Assembly (NCBI GenBank): GCA_963576725.1
Contig: OY755240.1
Location: 29,779,932 to 29,843,931 of the forward strand
Reading direction: 5' to 3'
DNA: 64,000 nucleotides
DNA from: Azorinus chamasolen
Taxonomy: Eukaryota; Mollusca; Bivalvia; Cardiida; Solecurtidae
In this document: in pieces, positions 43,960-55,068 of the stretch
Layout of the letters: every line of letters starts with the position of its first letter
Position numbering within the stretch: position 1 is the stretch's first letter
Notes under the pieces: model-generated
Databases searched by the model: none
Told to the model about the DNA's origin: nothing
Seen by the model: only the letters and a program-made list of their open reading frames with translations
Position numbers and translations under genes: made by a program

Positions 43960-44404
43960 CCTGATGAATATCCATGTACGACATAATGATGCTCATGAAT
44001 ATTAATTACATACATACATGTACATGCAATTATATGTACATTGGTATGATTAGGAACTCGTTAATGTTGGCCATTGTGGAAAATGGAGAATGGAGAATCA
44101 GATTTATATTATTCCATAAGAAAACAGAGCAGACTCTGATGAGACAGCTCCTACACGAGTCGTCTAACCTGGGCCTACGATGCGAGGACGTTAAAATGCG
44201 TGTCCGCTAGATGATGGGCTTATCCTCATCATATCATACTTACTCGTATTCAAACCTCTTTCTATTTTAAATTTTATACCTACTTTCAATTCGTTCAAGC
44301 TTTAGAGAAACTAATGACAGAATTTCAAACAGCTTGGCGATGAGATGACACGCCAGAAACGTAACGATGGAGATTATCAGTGATTTTATTGATTGTATCA
44401 GTGG

Positions 44405-44785
44405 TCCAGATAAGGTGCGTAAATTAGCCCTTTCCCTGTTCTATGTTTATTTCAAATTCCAATACCTGTTGAATATTCATGAACAAAGTAGCTATAATGA
44501 AATATGGAAGGTGGAACATTGTAGCCATTTTAGAAAGTAAAGAAACATATCTTTCAAATTATATTAGCAAACAGAGCAGACCATGATCAGACGGCTCCTC
44601 TAGGAGCCGTCTGATCTGGGTCCACTCTGCTTGCAAATGCGTGAAAACACGTCTATGTGAGGGAAAGGGTTAAATTAAATCATTTTCAAGAATAACTTCT
44701 TTATTTTTCGAAGAGACGATTGTAAAGAGTGTTCACAACATAGGGATTGGTGGAGAAATGACGATTTTAGTATTTGAGTACTCGC
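44405..44785. mobile_element. L MITE with a T1 MITE nested inside
   Basis: L left end CCAGATAAGGTGCGTAAA and right arm TAGGGATTGGTGGAGAAATG surround a T1 (44,424-44,673, perfect hairpin CAGACGGCTCCTCTAGGAGC). The T1 boundaries read TTAG and TTAA. Lies about 180 bp upstream of the DUF1647-like start codon. Confidence 0.82.
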
Positions 44786-44962
44786 AAAACAAAACATGCT
44801 TATATATAAGAACGAACAGATGTGCAGACAGAATACAATGATTACACGGCAGCACAGGAAGGAGGCAGCAATGACGTTCCATATGTGTGCACACTGTACT
44901 TTTTATGTTTGCTTTATTTCATGTAGTTACTGCCATTATTAAATATATTTTAGATTCTGAAC

Positions 44963-45047
44963 ATGAGGTACACAAGAAGAACCAGCTGTTTACTGCTGAA
45001 AGTTTTACCTGGATTCGGTTTGCCAGTGTTTGTACTGTACTTGGTTG
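44963..45047 (+). CDS. Exon 1 of DUF1647-like type II membrane protein
   Basis: Starts at ATG (context AACATGA) and encodes a short basic stretch MRYTRRTSC, then a hydrophobic helix (LLLKVLPGFGLPVFVLYLV) that continues in the next exon. This is a classical signal anchor for a Golgi or ER type II protein. The donor is TTGG/GTAAGT-like with TTG GTT G before GTAAGT (phase 1). The assembled gene has six exons and 355 codons. A TTAG element sits just inside intron 1 (from about 45,059). Confidence 0.75.
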
Positions 45048-45058
45048 GTAAGTATTCT

Positions 45059-45290
45059 ATAACCCTTAAAGGGTGGGAATTGGGTATGTAAGACATTTGT
45101 AAACAATGAAGACACAGATCAAAGAGCCTCTTAGGGAGCCCTTTGATCAGGGTAATCTCTGTACACGCCACTCTTTGAAATCATTGTGATGAATGCAGCA
45201 TTTGCTCCATAGGATGGAGGTTCATAAGGAGCCGTCCGATCACAGTTTACATTGTCATTCAAAACGGTGTACCTCTCATACTGAATGGGC
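45059..45290. mobile_element. Degenerate T-family MITE pair in intron 1
   Basis: Core ACACAGATCAAAGAGCCTCT/TAGGGAGCCCTTTGATCAGG, then a T3-like TCATTGTGATGAATGCAGCA. Begins 12 bp after the exon 1 donor. Confidence 0.6.
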
Positions 45291-45432
45291 TCTGTAGGTC
45301 AATTCTTGACTCGCATTTGCAAACAAGCTGTTTGAAACTCGGTCAATAATTCCAGAAAACTGTCTTCGAATTGATGGTCAGTCATTTAGCAGATATTATC
45401 TTTAGTTCACCTATGGAACGCCATTCTGCCAT

Positions 45433-45843
45433 ACTATTTGCTAAATGCTAAATGCGAAATGCTAAATGCAAAATGCGAAATGCTTTTTGCCAATGGTGGA
45501 AATTGCTAGGGAAAGAACCGGAATGTTCCAAATGATAGATGTAAATGACAAATGCGAAATGCAAAATGCTTATTGCTAAATGCATGTTTGCACTACTGGC
45601 ATTGAACAGCGACATTTTTTATTTAGTTGTGCAATAAGCAATAAGCTTTAATGTAAATAAACATGCATTTAGCAAATGTACAATCACTTTAAAAATCGCG
45701 CTGGTTCAATGCCAATAGTGCAAACATGCATTTAGCAATAAGCATTTCGCACTTCGCATTTGTCATTTACATCTTTCATTTTGAACATTCCCTAGCAATT
45801 TACACAATTGGCAAAAAGCATTTCGCATGCTGTATTTATCTAT
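45433..45843. repeat. Large foldback element with AAATGCGAAATGC repeats
   Basis: The left arm contains short direct repeats of AAATGC(G/T)AAATGC, then GCATTTGTC-type complements in the right arm (45,695-45,843). Shared blocks: GAATGTTCCAAATGAT, AATGCATGTTTGCACTA, CTGGCATTGAAC. Loop about 70 bp. Confidence 0.85.
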
Positions 45844-45844
45844 T

Positions 45845-47071
45845 AGCTGGCAGAGCACAGTGCCCAGGGTGAGCTTTTGTGATCGCCTGATGTCCGTCGT
45901 CCGTCGGCGTGTGTCGTGCGGTGTGCGTCGTGCATCGTCCGTTGTTCGTCGTCCGTCGTCAACAATTTGAACCTTTAAAAATCTTCTCCTCTGAATCTAC
46001 AGGGTTCTCAACTTTCATTTTTGGCACATAGCATAACATGTAGGTCCTCTACAAAAGTTATATAAATTGGGTCAAAATTGGCCCGCCCCAGGGGTGCCTT
46101 ATTTTCTATAGAAACATATAGTGAAAACTTTGAAAATCTTCTCTTCTGAAACTGGAAGGTCTTTAGCTTTCATATTTGGCACATAGCATCATGTTCAGGT
46201 CCTCTACAAACGTTATATAAATTATGCCCCTGGGGTCAAAATTCGCCCCGCCCCAAGGTTGGCCAGTTTTCAATAGAACCATAATATATAATGAAAACTT
46301 TGAAAATCTTCTCCTCTGAATCTACAGGGTTTCTCAGCTTTCATATTTTGCACATATCATCATGTTTAGGTCCTCTATAAAAGTCAAAATTGGCCCGCCC
46401 CAGGGTTGGCCAGTTTGGCCAGTTTTCTATAGAAACATATAATGAACACTTTTAAAATCTTCTTCTCTGAAACTGGAAGGTTCTTTGCTTCATATTTGGC
46501 ACTTAGCATCATGTTCAGGTCCTCTACAAAAGTTATATAAATTATATATATAAAAGTTATATAATGAAAACTTTGAAAATCTTCTCTGAAACTACAGGGT
46601 TTCTCAGCTTTCATATTTTGCACATATCATCATGTTCAGATCCTCTACAAAAGTCAAAATTGGCCCGCCCCAGGGTTGGCCAGTTTTCTATAGAAACATA
46701 TAGTGAAAATTTTGAAAATCTTCTCCTCTGAAACTGGAAGGTTCTCAGCTTTCATATTTGGCATATATCATCATGTCCAGGCCTCTACAAAAGCTATATA
46801 ATTTATGTCCCTGGGGTCAAAATTGGCAGTTTTCAATAGAGACATATAGTGCAAACTTTGAAAATCTTCTCCTGTGAAACTGGAAGGTGCTCAGCTTTCA
46901 TATTTTGCACATATCATCATGTTCAGGTCATCTACAAAAGTTATATAAATTATTTCCCTGAGATCCAAATTGGCTTGCCCCAGGGTTGGCCAGTTTTCTG
47001 TAGAAATATATTGTGAAAACCTCTGATTGTCTGGTGAGCGATATCAGGGCCATCATGGTCCTCATGTTTGA
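45845..47071 (+). mobile_element. Modular tandem-repeat element, core A, plus orientation
   Basis: Degraded start hairpin (GCAGAGCACAGTGCCCAGGG, GTGAGCTTTTGTGATCGCC), CGTCGTCCGTCGGCGTG, then about eight units with TCAGCTTTCATATTTGGCAC and TTGGCCCGCCCCAGGG. Ends TGGTGAGCGATATCAGGGCC, ATCATGGTCCTC. Same core as 13.9-15.7 kb but inverted. Ends about 50 bp before exon 2. Confidence 0.85.
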
Positions 47072-47122
47072 GCTTGAGAAGGGTTAATAATTTTCTCACT
47101 AACATGTTTGTGTTTATTTCAG

Positions 47123-47155
47123 TGATGTGGGTTGTGGAGCACACTTATGATGCAG
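47123..47155 (+). CDS. Exon 2 (33-base microexon) of DUF1647-like gene
   Basis: Acceptor TTATTTCAG, then 33 bases encoding VMWVVEHTYDA, then donor GCAG/GTATTC. It joins exon 1 in phase (G+TG gives valine), finishes the membrane anchor and begins the stem. It lies between two repeat-element clusters that fill the introns on both sides. The exon is short, so support comes mainly from phase agreement and the continuing hydrophobic helix. Confidence 0.65.
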
Positions 47156-47183
47156 GTATTCAGCTTCGTTACAATTTTTCAGC

Positions 47184-47364
47184 ACAGTAAAACTCCTCCT
47201 CTAAACTGGGAAATAAATTTAATATAAATACCGGTCTTGGAGACAGGCTAAATGCAGGGTGAAAGTCATGCAGAAAGCTCCTCTAGGAGCATTAAGCAGC
47301 CACCTGCCTAAATGTATCTAAATTCTTCTCTGCTAGAATTCCGGTTTGGAAGGGGTTTACTGTA
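47184..47364. mobile_element. P-family MITE
   Basis: ACAGTAAAACTCCTCCTCTA to GAAGGGGTTTACTGTA; hairpin reduced to CAGAAAGCTCCTCTAGGAGC. Starts about 30 bp after the exon 2 donor. Confidence 0.8.
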
Positions 47365-47397
47365 ATATTGTTATCATATCACCTGGGAATTATACTT

Positions 47398-48515
47398 TTT
47401 AGCTCACCTGAGCTTGCTCAAGTGAGCTATTGTCATGGTGCTCCGTCCGGCGTCCGTCGTCGTGCGTCGTGCGTTGTGCGTCGTGCGTCGTGCGTCGTGC
47501 GTCGTGCGTCGTCAACATTTGGCTTGTGAACACTCTAGAGGTCACATTTGTAGCCAAATCTTCATGAAACTTGGTCAGAATGATTGTCTTGAAAAAATCT
47601 CGGATGAGTTCGAAAGTGGGTCATGTGGGGTCAAAAACTAGGTCACTAGGTCAAATTATTCAAAATCTTTGTGAACACTCTAGAGGTCACATTTTTAGTC
47701 CAATCTTCATGAAACTTAGTCAGAATGATTGTCTTGATAGAAACTTGGATGAGTTTGAAAGTGGGTCACATACGGTTAAAAACTAGGTCACTGGGTCAAA
47801 TTATTGAAAAACCTTGTGAACAATCTAGAGGTCACATTTTTAGTCCAATCTTGATCAGACTTGCTCAGGATGATATTCTTGATGATATCTCGATCAAGTT
47901 CGATCATGGGTGGGGCAGGATTAAAAAGTAGGTCATTAGGTCAAATCTTAAAAAAATCTTGTTTACACTGTAGAAGCCACAATTTCTGCCTAATCTTCAT
48001 CAAACTTGCTCAGAATGATAACCTTGATGATATCTTGATCGAGTTTGATCATATGTGGGCTTGGGTCAAAAAGTAGGTCACTAGGTCAAATCTTAGAAAA
48101 ATCTTGTTTACACTCTAGAAGCCACATTTTCTGCCTATTCTTCATCAAACTTGCTCAGAATGATGACCTTGATGATATCTCAATTGAGATCCATCATGGG
48201 TGGGCTGGGGTCAAAATGTAGGTCACTAGGTCAAATCTTAGAAAAATCTTGTTTACACCCTAGAGGCCACATTTTCAGCCCAATCTTGATCAAACTTGCT
48301 CAGAATGATAACCTTGATGATCTCTCATTTGAGTTCGGTTGTGGGTGGTGTGGGGTGAAAAAGTAGGTCACTAGGTCAAATCTTAGAAAAATCTTGCCTA
48401 CACTCTAGAAGCCACATTTTCTGCCTAATCTTGATCACGCTTGCTCAGAATGATAATCTTATGCCGTGTGATTCTTGCTCAGAATGATAACCTTATGCCG
48501 TGTGATTCTTTAGCC
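47398..48515 (+). mobile_element. Modular tandem-repeat element, core C, about seven 140 bp units
   Basis: Starts with hairpin TAGCTCACCTGAGC/TTGCTCAAGTGAGCTA and CGTCCGTCGTCGTGCGTCGT. Units: AACTTGGTCAGAATGATTGT, AGGTCACTAGGTCAAAT, AACACTCTAGAGGTCACAT. The 3' module is absent; a 37 bp duplication containing CTTATGCCGTGTGATTCT closes it. The same start module as cores A and B, but an unrelated core. Confidence 0.85.
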
Positions 48516-48539
48516 TATTGGAGGGGCTGTATTCGAATA

Positions 48540-49086
48540 AACTTTTCAAGCTACAATAGTAATGTGTACCTTGTCTGCATAAGCCTTTCAGATTGAATAA
48601 CTCTCTGCACAATATGGATATTTTCAATGTTATCAAATGAAAATTAGAAATATTAATTTGTTTTCAACACAAGCCTCACCGATAGTCCATAAAATTAGCT
48701 CATTTAGGTATTTAACTATATAAGTAGCAAGCTTGCTGTTTATACAGCTAAATATCTAAATGAGCTAGTTTGGATTTGCAATGAAGAGAATTGGCAATCA
48801 TAGACATGCGGTCAACTTTTCAAGCTACAATAGTAATGTGTACCTTGTCTGCATAAGCCTTTCAGATTGCATAACTCTCTGCACAATATGGATATTTTCA
48901 ATGTTATCAAATGAAAATTAGAAATATTAATTTGTTTTCAACACAACCCTCACCATTAGTCCATAAAATTAGCTCATTTAGGTATTTAACTATATAAGTA
49001 GCAAGCTTGCTGTTTATACAGCTAAATATCTAAATGAGCTAGTTTGGATTTGCAATGAAGAGAATTGGCAATCATAGACATGCGGT
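48540..49086. repeat. Tandem duplication, period 275 bp, two copies
   Basis: Copy 1 (48,540-48,814) and copy 2 (48,815-49,086) differ at few bases (AAGCCTCACCGATAG versus AACCCTCACCATTAG). Each contains the inverted pair TAGCTCATTTAGGTATTTA and TAAATATCTAAATGAGCTA. Confidence 0.93.
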
Positions 49087-49440
49087 CCGAGTTGGAAATG
49101 GGCCAAGTTGACCCCCATCCGAAAAGCACAGTAGCAACTCCAACGCTTTCATCACTAGATCATTGAATGAATTATTCACATCTTTTATTGAAATTTTATT
49201 TCTGCTCAGTATCTGGTAATAATCTTTGACTGCATGTTTGTGAATATTTCGCTTCGCTTTTGCCGAAGTAAACATAAGTGGGTAGGGTATTGACTGTATT
49301 ATACAAACCTTTGTTTTTATACTCTTTCTTACAGAGCTTACATATAACATCATCTATATCAAGTGTTGTTTTGCTTGCTGAACCAGGATTCACCTTTCGA
49401 AATAGGAAATACTCTCAAGCCCTAGATTTGATCTTCTCGG
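49072..49440 (-). pseudogene. Broken protein-coding fragment, unidentified
   Basis: Two overlapping minus-strand frames continue one another. One carries LDIDDVICKLCKKEYKNKG (a CxxC pair) and TYVYFGKSEAK; the other carries HKHAVKDYYQILSRNKISIK and NDLVMKALELLLCFSDGGQ. The switch near 49,240-49,250 suggests a frameshift in a decayed copy. The CxxC segment faintly resembles a BED-type zinc finger. It lies beside a tandem duplication and a repeat element. Confidence 0.3.
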
Positions 49441-49467
49441 TCTGGAAAAGTTCTTCGTGTTCGTCAT

Positions 49468-49873
49468 GTTTATATAGAAAACTTAAAAATCTTCTTCTCT
49501 GAAACTACCAATCAGATTTGAACGATATCTGGCAGGAATGGTCTTTAGGTGGCCCTCTTGCAAGTTTCTAAAATTCATGATGATATCTAAAAAAACATGG
49601 CCGTCAGGGGGCGGGGCCACTTTCCTTATTTATTTATATAGAAAACTTTAAAAACCTTCTTCTCTGAAACTACCAATCAGATTTGAATGATATCTGGCAG
49701 GAATGGTCTTTAGGTGGCCCTCTTGCAAGTTTCTAAAATTCTAAAATATGATGATATCTTGTATATTTTCAAATTTTAGAAAAATCTTGTCCATTACTTG
49801 TGTGTAACATTGTTGTAACCAACACTTAACAAATGTCAGGTGAGCGCCCCAGGACCCTCAGGGTCCTCTTGTT
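49468..49873 (+). mobile_element. Modular tandem-repeat element, core D, two units and 3' module
   Basis: Two units of about 165 bp with CTACCAATCAGATTTGAA and GGTCTTTAGGTGGCCCTCTT. Closes with CAGGTGAGCGCCCCAGGACC, CTCAGGGTCCTCTTGTTT. The 5' module is missing. Confidence 0.8.
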
Positions 49874-50044
49874 TTTAAATCCCAGAATCTAAGAGACCTC
49901 TGGAGGTACAACAGAGAATTTCGCGACCAACTCCTCGATTCCTTGGGAAGATACTTAGAGTAACAAATAGAAGACAAATATACCATATTTTAAGCAGCTG
50001 CATGCGACCTGCGCAGATCAAACAATTTTAACACTAAATATACC

Positions 50045-50250
50045 TGGTAAGATACGATACGATAAGATAATGTTTTATTATTGTGACTTGTGCATTGCAC
50101 AAATATTATCAATGACGATAAATTAAATAACAAACTCACAGGGAGCACCCGGCCCTTTGGGCCCATAAGACACCAATTTTTTTTATAATATAAAACAATA
50201 CTTTTGTAGTTTTCTAATGTATCAAGTTTGCATATACATGGGATAAACTT
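50045..50250 (-). mobile_element. Probable LINE 3' end, truncated
   Basis: GATACGATACGATAAGATAA at the left and a non-coding tail to the right look like the short-repeat 3' terminus of a CR1/Jockey-type LINE in minus orientation. No reading frame survives. Similar ends occur near 58,800 and 61,200. Confidence 0.4.
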
Positions 50251-50258
50251 AAAGCGCG

Positions 50259-50502
50259 TTAACCTTTCGGCGCCAAATTTCTAATTGTCGTCTGCTATCC
50301 AATTTTGTTAAATCATTCGATTCAATAAGGAAATAAGATATATTAATGCAAATTTCAAAGGAATAAAGCACATATATAGAAATAGAGATTGAGACAAAAT
50401 GTGAAATCCCTGATCAGACGCCGCCTTAAAAAGGCGGCGTCTAATCTGAGACTGCACTATTTGTCGTGGTGATTAATGCGGCATTGGCGATGAACGGGTT
50501 AA
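50259..50502. mobile_element. T4-family TTAA MITE
   Basis: TTAACCTTTCGGCGCCAAAT to GGCGATGAACGGGTTAA; hairpin GATCAGACGCCGCCTT/AAAAAGGCGGCGTCTAATC. Confidence 0.88.
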
Positions 50503-51038
50503 ACAAATGTCACAGGCAGATCTGCAACCAGTGCTGATTCAGATGAGGGGGACTCCTAACGAGGCCCGACTTGGATCAACTACATGTATGTTTGTTGGTC
50601 AATGTACATATATTGACCTTTTCAACCCCGAATTTTCAGAGTCGAATAACCCATACTTGTCTAACTATAGAGTCCACTCGGTATGAAAGGCTTGAACTTG
50701 TTAGAGGATTTCGAATGACACACAGTTCGGACCCTGATCAGAGGGATCCCGTAAAAGCAATCTGATCTGGGTCTACACTGTTTGCAAATGACAGTGCATA
50801 TGTGCCCCGGGTTGAAAGAGTTTATGCCTTTGCAAACAGAAAATAGACCCAAGTTTGACGGCTCATGTAGGAGACGTATGATCTTAAACGATCCATCTGA
50901 TCATATCAAGGTCTGCTCTATTTGTTTATGTACTAATATATTATCCTACCAATTGACCCGAGACTCATGCATATTCCGTGTATTATCGTCGGTAATCTTC
51001 GAATAAATTTCCGACGGTATAAGAATCTGCTACAAGAA

Positions 51039-51232
51039 TACAGTAAACCCCCTCTAATGCGACCAGCAAAAAGGGGAATAATTCAAAGTGGCGAAGGCAG
51101 GTGGTAGCTTATTAATACAGGACGAAAGTAGGAGCTTTCTGCATAACTTTTGTCCTGCATTAAGCAACCACCTGCTTATACAGACAGCCATGTTTATTCA
51201 TTAAGTGGTCGCATTAAAGGGGTTTTACTGTA
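51039..51232. mobile_element. P-family TA-flanked MITE
   Basis: TACAGTAAACCCCCTCTAAT to TTAAAGGGGTTTTACTGTA; central hairpin arm partly deleted (AAGTAGGAGCTTTCTGC). Confidence 0.85.
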
Positions 51233-51712
51233 CAATCCTCGAGGAACATGATTATTACCGGCTTTTGGTTTGCTATGTTTTGTCACAGAGTATGACGAAC
51301 AATCCCGATAAATACGCCGAAATTTAATCGAGTCTCGGGTCAAATTGGGAGGATTGTACTCACCGACATAGTTGTGTCATGATATGTTAAACAATGTCCA
51401 CCAGTGTAGTTATAATGCGTCAAGGAGAGGATCCCAATAAGCATGTTGCTTCCGATCCAATCCTTAATATATATCTAGTGATATGTGGATTTATGTACAT
51501 TAATGAAATAAAATATGTTTAAACTAAATTAGGAGGATAATATATCTGTTTATCCAGTTTCTGTCTTGGCCAAATGTCTCTGTGTTCATATGCAAAATCA
51601 GCTAATTAATATTCATGATGTCATTATTTCTTACCTGAACATTCATGGGCTAAATGATTAAAAGCAAACTATTACACTACATGTACATGTAGAAGCATGG
51701 TATTCGGACAGA

Positions 51713-51882
51713 GCAACAGATAACGCTGCGTACTCAAATATTAAAATCGTCATTTCTCCACCAAACCACTTTAGAGTTGTCTCGAAGAGACGATTGTAAA
51801 CAGTGGTCACAACATAGGGTTTGGTGGAGAAATAAAGGAGTTATTCTCGAAAATGCTTTAATTTACGCATCTCATCTACACC
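51713..51882. mobile_element. L-type MITE
   Basis: ACAGATAACGCTGCGTACTC to TTACGCATCTCATCT; arms TTTCTCCACCAAACCACTTT... / TAGGGTTTGGTGGAGAAATA; loop GTCTCGAAGAGAC. Ends about 50 bp before exon 3. Confidence 0.85.
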
Positions 51883-51934
51883 TTTGTGTATGTTACCGAT
51901 GCCTCAAGTAACATTTGTTCTTGTATGTTGTAAG

Positions 51935-52051
51935 GATTATCACCCCTTGATAACAACTCCAAATGCGAAACATCACTTGGGGCAACAACAGAAGAGAATA
52001 TTCAGAAGATACGATCATACGAATTCCCAGGAACCGGCAAATATCTTCAAG
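51935..52051 (+). CDS. Exon 3 (stem region) of DUF1647-like gene
   Basis: A 117-base exon encoding LSPLDNNSKCETSLGATTEE and then NIQKIRSYEFPGTGKYLQ. Enters in phase 1 (G+GA gives glycine) and leaves in phase 1 at CAAG/GTAGGA. It probably forms the lumenal stem. A T3 MITE begins 8 bp after the donor GT. A second frame is also open here, but only this one agrees with both neighbours. Confidence 0.65.
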
Positions 52052-52059
52052 GTAGGACA

Positions 52060-52262
52060 TTAACCCATTACCTCATAGGCTATATTTAGATACAACCTCT
52101 TTGATTAAATCTACCGAAAATGAGCATTAACTAGAGAAAAGGAAAATTTTTAGAATTCTGTAGTTTGAAACTGTAGGAGCAAATGCTCTATTTATCACAA
52201 TGGTTTCACGAAGTGTCTTTTACAGAGTCGTCAAAAGTCGTCAATATCAGGGAATGGGTTAA
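52060..52262. mobile_element. T3-family TTAA MITE 8 bp past a splice donor
   Basis: TTAACCCATTACCTCATAGG to GGGAATGGGTTAA, with part of the first hairpin arm deleted. The exon 3 donor GTAGGACA is all that separates it from coding sequence. Confidence 0.88.
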
Positions 52263-52442
52263 CAGTTTGATTTTGGCGTTTGGAGCGGAAATTCATATTG
52301 ATATTGCAATGTTTTAACCATTTCGTTGACGGAATAAATCTATGTTCAATTTATCGTCTGCTTCGGGTACCTGGAATTTTACAGTTTGAATCCTGATTAG
52401 TCGCATAGTCACTCAGCTGACTCACAAATGGCGGAAAAGGAT

Positions 52443-52689
52443 TTAACCCTTTTGGCGCCAAACTCCCAATTGTTGTCTGCAATCCAAATTTTGTTTTAAT
52501 AATTCGGTGCAATAAGGAAATGAGAATTTTCAATTCAAATTTCAAAGAATAAATCACATATATAGAAATAGAGAATGAGACGAAAAGTGAAGTCCTTGAT
52601 CAGACGCCGCCTTGAAAAGGCGGCGTCTGATCTGGGACTGCACTATTTGTCGTGGTGCATTTATGGGACTTCGGCGGTGAAAGGGTTAA
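52443..52689. mobile_element. T4-family TTAA MITE
   Basis: TTAACCCTTTTGGCGCCAAA to GGCGGTGAAAGGGTTAA; hairpin GATCAGACGCCGCCTTG/AAAAGGCGGCGTCTGATC. Confidence 0.92.
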
Positions 52690-53060
52690 CAGAGGTCCAG
52701 ATAAGATGGTAAATCGAACCATTTTCAAGAATAACTTCTTATCTATACCGTCTCTTCAAGACGATTCTAAAGAGTGGTCAGAACATAGTGTTTGGTGGAG
52801 AAAGGAGGATTTTAGTATTTGAGAACGTACCTTATATGTAGCTCCTAGGCAATTTTAGATCCAATCTCTTTGAATAAATCTACCGAAAAGGAGCGTTTAG
52901 TAGAGAAAAGGAACATTATTAGAACTGTGTAGTTTTGAAACCATTGTGATAAATAGAGCATTTGCGCCTGTGGAGCAAATACTTTATTTATCACTATGGT
53001 TTGAAAAAATGACTTTTAAAGAGGCGCACAAAGCCGTCAATATACGGGAATAGGTCCATA
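52690..53060. mobile_element. Adjacent L and T3 MITEs, diverged ends
   Basis: L: TCCAGATAAGATGGTAAA to GGTGGAGAAAGGAGGATTTT. T3: core CATTGTGATAAATAGAGCAT/TTGCGCCTGTGGAGCAAA/TACTTTATTTATCACTATGG. Confidence 0.75.
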
Positions 53061-53248
53061 TTTAGTAACATTTTTAGTCTTAAATTTTAGACTCAGACTC
53101 AAAAAGACAAATTTTAATACAATAACGTCTCGCTAATGTGACCATGTGGTTTTTATTAGCCTAGGAGTCTGTAAAAGCAGGTGGTTGCTTAATGCATGGC
53201 AAACATAATAAAGAAAGCTCCTATATGAGTTTTCTGTGCATCACCTGC

Positions 53249-53498
53249 TTAACCCTTTCCCTGTTCTGTGTTTATTCCATTTGTTGATACCTAGGGAATA
53301 TTCATGGATAAAATAGCTATAATGAAATATGGAAGGTGGAACATTGTAGCCAATTTAGAAAGTAAAGGAACAGATCTTTGAAATTCTATTAGCAAACAGA
53401 GTAGACCCTGATCAGACGGCTCCTCTAGGAGCCGTCTGATCTGGGTCTACTCTGTTTGCAAATGCGTGAAAGCACGTTTATATGAGGGAAAGGGTTAA
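53249..53498. mobile_element. T1-family TTAA MITE inserted in a truncated P MITE
   Basis: TTAACCCTTTCCCTGTTCTG to GAGGGAAAGGGTTAA, 250 bp. Perfect 60 bp-class hairpin GACCCTGATCAGACGGCTCC/TCTA/GGAGCCGTCTGATC. P remnant (GTAAAAGCAGGTGGTTGCTT) precedes it from about 53,122. Confidence 0.9.
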
Positions 53499-53565
53499 AG
53501 TATCCGAAAGTACACATAATTGGTTAACGAAGCTTCACAGTTACTGTATTGTTTTCATCTGGCCA

Positions 53566-53630
53566 TTTTAGCTCATCTGGCATGGTCGTAAATCGTCTGT
53601 CGTCAAAATTTATTGACTAAATTTTACAGA
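53566..53630 (+). repeat. Solo 5' module of the modular repeat element
   Basis: TTTTAGCTCATCTGGCATGG, TCGTCTGTCGTCAAAATTTA: the opening of the 40-49 kb elements with no core repeats. Confidence 0.55.
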
Positions 53631-54085
53631 TATGACCCTTTCATAATTACAAAAAAGTTTTATAAATGGTTCCTGTCTACATTATTAGGCCATGGCAGCT
53701 TATGAAACAGATTTAGAAATAGAGGATCTTACACGATTATTCATTACAATCCTTTTTATGAAACGAGTTTACTATAATAATATGACACGAGCTTTTTATC
53801 TTATAAGCCTTACAAATGCCATAGAAAATGAAACAGACTATAGCTGGCGGCTGTTTCGGCCATTGCTTACAAACAGCGTAGTAATACAACGGGCGACGCA
53901 CATGGAGCTAATGAGTGCTACGATTGGCTAACGATTTCTAATTTGCATAAAATGCACTAGTGCATTTTCACTGTTACGGCACTCCCGCAAGGCAAATTAT
54001 GTGATAAAATGCATTATGTAAATGGACACCTTCTCCTTAACTGTTAAAATGTGTTATACGTTATATAATTGTACTGTTAGTGTAT

Positions 54086-54333
54086 GAACCATTTACTCCA
54101 TAAACACATGCACACTTTTCTACTCATTTGCAAACAGAGCTGACCCAGATCAAACGGCTCCTGTGGGAGCCATCTGATCAGGGTCTGCTCTGTTTGTTTA
54201 TGCCGTGATAAATGTCTACACTTTGTGCCTCAGTTAAACAGTTGCATGTTCATATAATATTATAAAAATACAGCTAATTAATATGCATGATGTCATAACT
54301 TCTTACATGAATATTCATGGAGTAACGGTTTAA
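54086..54333. mobile_element. T2-family MITE
   Basis: GAACCATTTACTCCATAAAC to GGAGTAACGGTTTAA; hairpin AGATCAAACGGCTCCTGTGG/GAGCCATCTGATC. Confidence 0.82.
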
Positions 54334-54394
54334 CTCTATTTCTTTGCCTATGCAAATTTATTGAGATAGAATGATGGTAATCATTATATTTACT

Positions 54395-54545
54395 TAACCC
54401 TACAATTAACCCTTACAGTACTGGACAGGAGTCACTAATGTCCTTTGCAAACAGTGGAGACCCAGATGAGAGGTCTCCAAGAGGAGCCCTCTTATCAGGG
54501 TATGCACTGTTTGCCATGTAACACTTGTGCTTACAAAATATCCCT
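54395..54545. mobile_element. T-family MITE, partial
   Basis: TTAACCCTTACAG start and core CCCAGATGAGAGGTCTCCAA/GAGGAGCCCTCTTATCAGGG; right end lost. Confidence 0.65.
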
Positions 54546-54782
54546 AAAGATTCACTATCAGCTTGACCTGGTTGAAATTTTGAATATTTTTGGAAAATTC
54601 AGCGTTGTAACGGTTAAGACACGCCATATAAGATTGACGTGTCATCATTATGATCCGGATTGATGGTACCCGAATAAGCGATATAGGACGAGCATGCTCT
54701 TATTGTTTCCAATTTTATTCAAACGAAGCCAATTGTTCACAATTATGCATATATAGCAGCCTTTAGACAAACGTTTGGATAT

Positions 54783-55030
54783 TTAACCCTTTCTGTCATA
54801 TAAACGTGTTTTCACGCATTTGCAATCAGAGTAGACCCAGATAAAACGACTCCTATAGGAACCGTCTGATCAGGGTCTGTTCTATTTGCTATAGGAATTT
54901 GAAATATCTGCTTTTTTACTTTCTTAAAAGGCTACAATTTTCCACCCTTCATATTTCGTTGTAGCTGTTTTGTCCATGAATGTTCAGTAGGTATCGGAAT
55001 TCGGAATAGATATAGAACAGGGAAAAGGTC
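54783..55030. mobile_element. T1-family TTAA MITE
   Basis: TTAACCCTTTCTGTCATATA to GAACAGGGAAAAGG; hairpin ACGACTCCTATAGGAACCGT. Ends about 38 bp before the exon 4 acceptor. Confidence 0.85.
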
Positions 55031-55068
55031 TATAAGCAATTATTGGTTTATTTTCCTTTCTACATAAG

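Noticed and set aside
45433..45600. Bacterial-style attachment or iteron origin (AAATGCGAAATGC repeats)
   Set aside because: The repeats are inside the arms of a foldback element in an intron of a eukaryotic gene.
47435..48366. Chain of 68-71 residue frames with similar sequences
   Set aside because: They are one strand of the core-C tandem repeat, broken by stops in every unit.
53692..53931. 79-residue plus-strand frame
   Set aside because: Low-complexity composition, no homology recognised, no phase-compatible splice to the DUF1647-like gene.
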